Assembly: GCA_029976695.1 (NCBI GenBank) | Contig: JARQTN010000050.1 | Location: forward strand, 43,702 to 77,007 | Length of the DNA: 33,306 nucleotides | DNA from: Lewinellaceae bacterium | GTDB lineage: Bacteria; Bacteroidota; Bacteroidia; Chitinophagales; Saprospiraceae | Direction of reading: 5' to 3' | In this document: piece after piece, positions 27,051 to 33,306 of the stretch | How positions within the stretch are numbered: position 1 is the first letter of the stretch | Layout of the letters: each line of letters begins with the position of its first letter | The notes under the pieces: generated by a model | Told to the model about the DNA's origin: nothing | Databases searched by the model: none | What the model saw: only the letters and a program-made list of their open reading frames with translations | Position numbers and translations under genes: made by a program

Positions 27051-30000
27051 ATGAAAAAGCATTTACTTATCTCCCTGGTCGTTCTCATTGCGGTTCCATT
27101 GTTTGGGCAACGCGTTGAATTCAAGGCGAAAAAGATTGACCTGAAGCGGTCAGAGCTCGATATGAGTTTCAGGGATTACTCGGTTTACAACTTTGAGTCC
27201 GGTGCGGTCTTTGAGTACGTGCAGAACAAAAGGAATGTATCCTTTGATCTCGTGTTTGATGAACGGGAAAGGATGCCCTGGTCCCTCGATATTGAACCGC
27301 ATGATCTCAGGGGGCCGAATTTCAGGGAAGTCGCAATCACAAAAGATGGATGGGAAGTATTACCCCGAAGACAAAATATCACCTATCGGGGCAAGGTGGA
27401 TCACGCCCGTGGAGGAGAAGTGCGTATGACGATCGCGGAAGACTTTTTCATGGGCATGGTCACAATTGACAAATACGTATTTTATTTTGAACCATTGAAC
27501 GGATTGGTCGCAGATGCCCCGAAGGACCACTATGTCCTGTATGATACCAGGGATGTGATCGCAGATGGAACCAGCCACTGTGGGGCGGCCCAGGTTGAAA
27601 AATATGCGCCTGACGAAGAAACAGTTCAGGAACTGCAACAGAATCGAAACAGCCGTGTGTGCCTGGAGGTAGAATTAGGCATTGCTTCAGATTCAACAAT
27701 GTTTGATCGATATGGGACTGTACAGAATATCAACGACAGGATCATCTCGATTACAAACATGACAGAAGCGCTTTACATCCCGTTCGAACTCAATTACCTC
27801 ATCACGGACATGTTTGTGGCGACGAACAACGATCCCTGGTCGGGGGTAACCGCACCTAACGGATGGTCACTTGAAGCCTTTGACATCCTGAATGACTTTT
27901 CTTCCTGGGCGCCGGGGAACCTGAATACCCATGATATAGGCCAGTTCTGGACGACACGGGACATTGAAGGATGCGGGGGCAGTGGCCCTGGCCTCATCGG
28001 CTGCGCCCAGGTGATCGGAGGCGTGTGTGGTGCAAGTCGCTATAATGTGTGTGAGGATTTTACGAATGATTTTGCGGGCCTTACAGTGTTGAGTGCCCAC
28101 GAGATCGGGCACCTGTGGGATGGCACCCATGGCGCTTCTGACCCGAGTGCAAACCCGGCAAATCCGACAACCATCATGCATCCGTTCATTACCGCAACAG
28201 CCACAACGTGGTCAACGGGGAATACGACAAGGTTTAACAACCATATTGCCTCAAGGACCTGCCTTGATGGCTGTGGGACATTGTGCGATATCAGTATTGA
28301 TCTTGTAGCCATTTCAGCAGAGTCCTGTCCTGGATTCAATGACGGGGCACTATCGGTGAGTGCTTCTTCTTCAAACAGTCCGATCACATACATGCTTACA
28401 GGGCCGACCAGTGGAGAAAACACGACCGGACTGTTTTCCGGTTTGCCTCCGGGCGACTATGAGATTATTGTCCTTGACGATCCATTCTTCGATACCTGCA
28501 CGGATACGGTCAATGTGACCGTGCCAGCCGCTGTGGACAATGCTGACCCGACCTGTGCGACCCAGGATATCGATGTTTTCCTCGATGCGAATGGAGACGG
28601 TTCGATCACGGCCACAGACATCGATGATGGGTCTTCCGATGCATGCGGGGCCGTGACGCTTGCTGCTTCACCCACTATGTTCAATTGTGGAGATGTCGGA
28701 CAGAATACAGTCACACTGACCGTAACAGATCCGAATGGAAATTCGGCGACGTGTGATGCGACCGTTACCGTGATCGACAATATCCCCCCGGATTGTATGG
28801 CTCAGAATATCACGGTGATGCTCGATGAGAACGGAGAAGCTACCATCACCCAGGATGCCCTTGACAATGGTTCAAGCGATGCATGCGGAGTTGCCATGGT
28901 CGAGGTTGATCAGGACCTGTTTACTTGTGAGGATATCCCTTCAGTAACGGTCAATCAAACGGTCACCGATGTGAACGGGAATGCCAGTGTTTGTTCAGCT
29001 ACTGTCACCGTGGAGGATAACCTGGCGCCGATCATCGATTGCCCGCTGGATATCATCATCACGCTTGGCGGAGGGGAATGCAGAACGATCGTAGATTGGC
29101 CAACACCTGATGTTGAGGACAATTGTGAAGTGGCTTCGATTGTCCAGACCGGCGGTCCGCCATCCGGCAGCTGGTTTGAAAAGGAAACGACCACAACGAT
29201 TGAATATACGGCGACAGATGGAGTTGGCAACACAAGTGTATGCACATTCGATATTGTGATCAATCCGTTTCCGGATCCCCTTCTGACACTGACCTGCAAT
29301 CCAGGACTGAATATTTCCCTGGATGATGCATGCTCTTTCCTCGTCAGTGCGGATATTTTCCTTGAAGGAGGGCCGTACATGTGCTACGAAGATTACCTCG
29401 TTTACATTGAAGGAGTACCAGGAGAAGTGAACAATACGACCATCGGCCTGGAGCCCGGGACCCACATGGTTACAGTAACTGATCCGAATACAGGTATCTC
29501 TTGCTGGAGCAATGTGCTGTTTGAAGACAAGATCCCGCCCGTCATTGAATGCCCATGTCCGGCTGATGGACAGGGAGTCAGTTCGTTTACCGGCACCCTG
29601 GATGCAAGCAGTCCGACATGGACAAGGCCTTTCGGTGATCCGCCAAATTGCGCACCATCAGGTGTCGGGGTCGATGTGCCATACCAGACGTTTGACTTTT
29701 ACGTGGACATGCTGGGTGCAAATGCGTTCGAGGTAGTAACGTTTACCGCACCGAGCAATGACAGCTACCTGGCCATCTACGAGGCTCCGTTCAATCCTGA
29801 TGAGCCATGTACGAACCTGATCGACCAGGATGATGATGGTGGCCAGGGCTTCCTGAGCCAGGTGAGCGCAGAACTGCAAGCCGGGGTGCAATATGTACTC
29901 GTGGTGACAACTTTCAATAACAGCGGAGATGATTTTGGCGATTTTGAAGTGCAGATTTCCGGGAATGCAACTGTCTATGCCGGAGCACCGATATGCTTCA

Positions 30001-33000
30001 TTACCTGCATTGAGCTGGATGGAATCCTGAGCGGGAATGTGCCGCTTGACCTCTTGCCGGTTGCCACCGATGCCTGTGGTCCATCCACCCTGAATGTCCT
30101 GAGTGTTGAAGCTCCGGCAGATATCTGCATGACAGGGAATGCAAATGTAACCTGGGTTGCGACAGATGAATCAGGGAATACCTCCACATGTACACAAAGT
30201 TTCATTCTCGTACCCCTCACCCTTGATGACGTGGAGTTTCCGGAGACCTACTTTGGCACCTGCAACGGGAGCACGAGTCCGCTAGTGACCGGATTCCCGA
30301 CTGTCAATGGGTATGAAATCGTGGAAGAATTATGCAATCTGTTTACAACGTATTGGGATAGCCCGATCAATGATTGCGGAGGCGGGTCAAAAGTGGTCAG
30401 GCACTGGACAATCGTAGACTGGTGCCAGCAGGAGGTTGCGGAAGGTACCCAGGTGATCAAACTCAACGATACTGAAGGACCTGAAATGACCTGCCCCGAG
30501 GACTTTGAGGTGGGCACAGACTTCTGGTTTTGTTATGCCAATGTCAGTGTGCCGAAGCCTGTTGTCTTTGATGCCTGTGGTTCTGATTATACCCTTTCAC
30601 TGTCCTCCTCGGCTGGAGTTGTTGCAACAGTTGGAAACAACTTTGTGATCAATGAGCTGCCTCTGGGTGAAAACCAGGTGACTTGGCATGCCACGGATGC
30701 CTGTGGAAATGAATCAAGCTGTACATTTATTATTGAAGTGAAAGATGATGTGCCACCTGTCCCCAATTGCGATGAACATACCATTGTGAGCCTGACATCG
30801 GACAGGGAGCAGGGATTGACCCTTGTGGATGCAAGTGTGTTTGATGACGGAAGCTACGACAATTGCTCCGAGGTGACCTTCAGGGCAAGAAGGATGACTT
30901 CCTGTATTGATTTTGACTGGACATCGAATGGTGCCGGGATTGATGACATTCCAAACGGCATCGTCAATTCAAGGGACCGGGGGACCGTACACAGGCCCAA
31001 GGTGCCTTTTGCATGCTGCGATGTGGCGGCCGGGCCGATCATGGTTGAGCTCGAGGTAACCGATGCTGTTGGCAATATCAACTACTGTATGGTCGAAGTA
31101 GAGGTCCAGGACAAGCTCGCACCATTCCTTGAGTGTCCCCCGGACATCGTGGTCAGTTGTGATTTCTGGTTTGACAGCCACGTGACAGTGGGGCAGTTCA
31201 TCAGTCTTGATGAAGATCCGCTGGTCCATGTATTTGGTACCGTGATCGACGCGTTTGAAGTAAATGGCAACGAGGCTGCCAGGCAGCAGATCGTGATCAA
31301 TGACCCGGGAAGACCCTCGAGTGCTTCCGATCCGGATTATCTGCCACAACCTTATACATGGGGTGTTGATGGCTGGGCGGATGATAATTGTGATGTAGAC
31401 CTGGATGTGTTCATTACAATCCTTGATGATTGCAGTGGCGACGATCCTGCGATCCCTGCGATCCCTGGCAACCTGATTTCAGAAAACAGGGCGGATGATG
31501 AAGTAAGGTACATCAAGCGGAGGTTCCGGGCCACGGATCTCAGCCCGCAGGAAAATTCGACGACCTGTGAGCAGGAGATCTGGGTGGTCGATTTCGATCC
31601 GTTCTTCATCACGGATGAGACCTGCAACAACAGCAATCCGAATGACGGCGTCATCTGGCCGTGTGACATCGAATTGCATGAGTGCGGACCGGAATTGCCT
31701 TATGAGGAACCCGTCGTCTTTGACGACAATTGCAGCATGATTGCCATTTTCCATGAAGATACGCGCTTTGATTTTGCAGATGATGCATGTTACAAGATCC
31801 TGAGAGAATGGACGGTCCTGGACTGGTGCCAGTACGAGCCCAACCTCGGGACAGGAATCTGGACGTACACCCAGGTCATCAAAGTCCTGGATACGGATGG
31901 GCCCGAGGTGCTCAATTGTCCCGAGGGGCCGGTTACACTTTGTGCCTCCGATCCCGGCGTTTCCCTGCCGGAGAATAACCAGGTATTCCTGGGAGAGGAA
32001 GATCCGGCAAGGTCATTCTGCAGCGTCCACCTGGATGTCAGCCTGGATATCCGGGAATTGTGCACGGACTATGTGACCTATGATGTCAAGGTTTACCCCT
32101 TCGACGGCATAGAGTTCCTGCAGCTTGTAGAAAAGACAACTGTAGAAATGGATTCCCTTGGATATGCAACGTTGTCACTGAATACGCGGAATGCAGCCAT
32201 TCCTGCGATTCGGCAGAATGGCTTGCCGTACAATAGCCCATACTGCGGCGATTATCACAGGGTATTGTGGAGTATGGAAGATGGCTGCGGAAATATCAGC
32301 ACCTGCGAGTACCTGTTGCGTCTGGAAGACTGCAAGCAGCCCAGCCCGGTGTGCATCAACGGGCTGAGTACAGTCGTCATGCCTCAGGGTGGCTCCGTGA
32401 CCATTTGGGCAAAGGAATATGATGCGAGTTCGATTGATGATTGTACCTCTTCGGAAAACCTGGCATTCAGTTTCTCGGCTGATTTCGAGCAATCCAGTAT
32501 GGAATACAATTGTGATAACGTCCCGGCTTTCGGGGCAGAGCTCCAGGTTGAGATCTGGGTTGCAGACGAAGGTGTGGATCACGATTGCGACGGCACGATC
32601 GAATGGTCTGAGCGGAATAAGGATTTCTGCACGACCACCATCGTAGTGACGGATAATGAAGGGGTCTGCGGGTCAGGTACAGCGGTCATTGCCGGCGATG
32701 TGCTGACTCATGATGCACTCGAGCCTGTTGGTGAAGCAAGCATCACTATGACCCATCCGACACAGGTGTTTCCGAGTGTGCTTACTTCCAGCGATGGCAG
32801 GTATGCGTTTTCCAGCATCCCGCCAGAGGGCCCGTATACGATCACGCCGGAGCGCAACGACTTCCATAAAAATGGTGTCAGTACGCTCGATCTTGTGCGC
32901 ATCCAGAAACACTTGCTGGGTGTGGATCCCTTCACCTCTCCATATGAGTATATCGCGGCTGATGCAAACAATAGTGAAAGCGTCAGTGCTCTTGATCTCG

Positions 33001-33306
33001 TGGAAGTCCGCAAACTGATCCTGGGTACTTACGATGATTTCCCGAACAACCAGAGCTGGCGTTTCCTTGCCAGTGACCAGGTATTCGAGGATCAATCTGC
33101 ACCATGGCCGTTCAGAGAGTATATTGTTAAGGACGAACTGGAAGCAGGTGCGAGCTATCTTGATGAAGATTTCATGGCCATCAAAATCGGTGACCTGAAC
33201 AATACGGTTGTAGCGAATGCCACGCAGGTTGTGGTACGTAACGCAAACGGGCTGTTCAACTTCGTGACGCAAGATCGCGATGTGGTAGCAGGCGAGACTG
33301 TTGAAG
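27051..33306 (+). CDS. Giant secreted metzincin metalloprotease with HYR-like, PPC-like and dockerin-like modules (3' end missing)
   Basis: I read this frame from ATG 27051 to the window edge, 2085 codons, and it stayed in phase at seven checkpoints. The signal peptide is MKKHLLISLVVLIAVPLFG. A propeptide-like region runs to ~200, then an M12-like metzincin domain at ~202-410: zinc motif HEIGHLWDGTH at 350-360 and a Met-turn TTIMHP with Met376. The zinc histidines and catalytic glutamate are present, but the usual glycine at motif position 8 is Asp357. Next come a SprB-like unit (~412-498), two HYR-like units with DNGSSDACG motifs, another HYR unit, and a PPC-like beta-sandwich (~847-985). 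From ~1060 the module shared with the upstream gene begins, and the dockerin-like pair lies at ~1936-1993. By analogy with that gene, a T9SS sorting domain should follow within about 300 residues beyond the window. It probably acts outside the cell on protein substrates that cannot be named. Confidence 0.93.
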   Translation, partial: MKKHLLISLVVLIAVPLFGQRVEFKAKKIDLKRSELDMSFRDYSVYNFESGAVFEYVQNKRNVSFDLVFDERERMPWSLDIEPHDLRGPNFREVAITKDGWEVLPRRQNITYRGKVDHARGGEVRMTIAEDFFMGMVTIDKYVFYFEPLNGLVADAPKDHYVLYDTRDVIADGTSHCGAAQVEKYAPDEETVQELQQNRNSRVCLEVELGIASDSTMFDRYGTVQNINDRIISITNMTEALYIPFELNYLITDMFVATNNDPWSGVTAPNGWSLEAFDILNDFSSWAPGNLNTHDIGQFWTTRDIEGCGGSGPGLIGCAQVIGGVCGASRYNVCEDFTNDFAGLTVLSAHEIGHLWDGTHGASDPSANPANPTTIMHPFITATATTWSTGNTTRFNNHIASRTCLDGCGTLCDISIDLVAISAESCPGFNDGALSVSASSSNSPITYMLTGPTSGENTTGLFSGLPPGDYEIIVLDDPFFDTCTDTVNVTVPAAVDNADPTCATQDIDVFLDANGDGSITATDIDDGSSDACGAVTLAASPTMFNCGDVGQNTVTLTVTDPNGNSATCDATVTVIDNIPPDCMAQNITVMLDENGEATITQDALDNGSSDACGVAMVEVDQDLFTCEDIPSVTVNQTVTDVNGNASVCSATVTVEDNLAPIIDCPLDIIITLGGGECRTIVDWPTPDVEDNCEVASIVQTGGPPSGSWFEKETTTTIEYTATDGVGNTSVCTFDIVINPFPDPLLTLTCNPGLNISLDDACSFLVSADIFLEGGPYMCYEDYLVYIEGVPGEVNNTTIGLEPGTHMVTVTDPNTGISCWSNVLFEDKIPPVIECPCPADGQGVSSFTGTLDASSPTWTRPFGDPPNCAPSGVGVDVPYQTFDFYVDMLGANAFEVVTFTAPSNDSYLAIYEAPFNPDEPCTNLIDQDDDGGQGFLSQVSAELQAGVQYVLVVTTFNNSGDDFGDFEVQISGNATVYAGAPICFITCIELDGILSGNVPLDLLPVATDACGPSTLNVLSVEAPADICMTGNANVTWVATDESGNTSTCTQSFILVPLTLDDVEFPETYFGTCNGSTSPLVTGFPTVNGYEIVEELCNLFTTYWDSPINDCGGGSKVVRHWTIVDWCQQEVAEGTQVIKLNDTEGPEMTCPEDFEVGTDFWFCYANVSVPKPVVFDACGSDYTLSLSSSAGVVATVGNNFVINELPLGENQVTWHATDACGNESSCTFIIEVKDDVPPVPNCDEHTIVSLTSDREQGLTLVDASVFDDGSYDNCSEVTFRARRMTSCIDFDWTSNGAGIDDIPNGIVNSRDRGTVHRPKVPFACCDVAAGPIMVELEVTDAVGNINYCMVEVEVQDKLAPFLECPPDIVVSCDFWFDSHVTVGQFISLDEDPLVHVFGTVIDAFEVNGNEAARQQIVINDPGRPSSASDPDYLPQPYTWGVDGWADDNCDVDLDVFITILDDCSGDDPAIPAIPGNLISENRADDEVRYIKRRFRATDLSPQENSTTCEQEIWVVDFDPFFITDETCNNSNPNDGVIWPCDIELHECGPELPYEEPVVFDDNCSMIAIFHEDTRFDFADDACYKILREWTVLDWCQYEPNLGTGIWTYTQVIKVLDTDGPEVLNCPEGPVTLCASDPGVSLPENNQVFLGEEDPARSFCSVHLDVSLDIRELCTDYVTYDVKVYPFDGIEFLQLVEKTTVEMDSLGYATLSLNTRNAAIPAIRQNGLPYNSPYCGDYHRVLWSMEDGCGNISTCEYLLRLEDCKQPSPVCINGLSTVVMPQGGSVTIWAKEYDASSIDDCTSSENLAFSFSADFEQSSMEYNCDNVPAFGAELQVEIWVADEGVDHDCDGTIEWSERNKDFCTTTIVVTDNEGVCGSGTAVIAGDVLTHDALEPVGEASITMTHPTQVFPSVLTSSDGRYAFSSIPPEGPYTITPERNDFHKNGVSTLDLVRIQKHLLGVDPFTSPYEYIAADANNSESVSALDLVEVRKLILGTYDDFPNNQSWRFLASDQVFEDQSAPWPFREYIVKDELEAGASYLDEDFMAIKIGDLNNTVVANATQVVVRNANGLFNFVTQDRDVVAGETVE
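30231..33306 (+). repeat. Copy 2 of the 3-kb coding segment shared with the previous gene (cut by window end)
   Basis: This is the direct-orientation counterpart of 23031-26108. It includes the SLEFPATYFG/DVEFPETYFG start, the NSRDRGTVHRPK block, the carboxypeptidase-regulatory-like unit and the dockerin-like pair. Similarity weakens after QVVVRN near 33242. A further related block lies just upstream of both copies (about 22505-22790 and 29290-29550, sharing LEGG.Y.C and TGISCW). Confidence 0.93.

Overview
The window reads as chromosomal DNA of a free-living Bacteroidota, most like the Saprospiraceae/Lewinella-type lineage. The evidence is a SusC/SusD pair, a hybrid two-component regulator with an AraC output, C-terminal type IX secretion (T9SS) sorting domains of both type A and type B, SprB and HYR-like repeats, very large secreted proteins, and few Shine-Dalgarno sites. 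I saw no rRNA, tRNA, CRISPR array, insertion sequence or phage gene. The species assignment is an inference from protein style only.

Left part (1-9877), all on the minus strand. In transcription order it holds an exported SUMF1-type formylglycine-generating enzyme (FGE), a hybrid sensor kinase/AraC regulator, a SusC-type TonB-dependent transporter, and a SusD-type lipoprotein cut by the window start. This is the regulatory and uptake core of a polysaccharide-utilisation locus. The FGE matures sulfatases, so the likely substrate is a sulfated glycan, with sulfatases or glycoside hydrolases expected beyond position 1. A 20-base inverted repeat lies between the regulator and susC.

Middle gap (9878-10893). 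About 1 kb separates the divergent halves. It is mostly AT-rich, holds a candidate promoter for the first giant gene bracketed by a 10-base inverted repeat, and has a few short frames that may be decayed coding sequence.

Right part (10894-33306), all on the plus strand, is three giant cell-surface or secreted proteins. The first (2165 aa) has four SprB repeats, about twenty 54-residue two-cysteine repeats, Ig-like units, a further SprB repeat and a type B T9SS sorting domain. The second (2999 aa) has a novel-looking N-terminal region, about ten HYR-like units, a roughly 1000-residue module, a dockerin-like pair, a possible cohesin-like fold and a type A T9SS sorting domain. The third (over 2085 aa, running off the right edge) starts with a metzincin-type metalloprotease and then carries the same ~1000-residue module and dockerin-like pair. 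The second and third genes therefore contain 3-kb direct paralogous segments about 7.2 kb apart. A weak terminator follows the first giant gene and a strong one follows the second, so the three are probably separate transcription units.

Most unusual points: the shared module with dockerin-like and possible cohesin-like parts in adjacent T9SS cargo, the protease fused to that scaffold, the long two-cysteine repeat ladder, and the exported FGE apparently co-transcribed with the glycan sensor.
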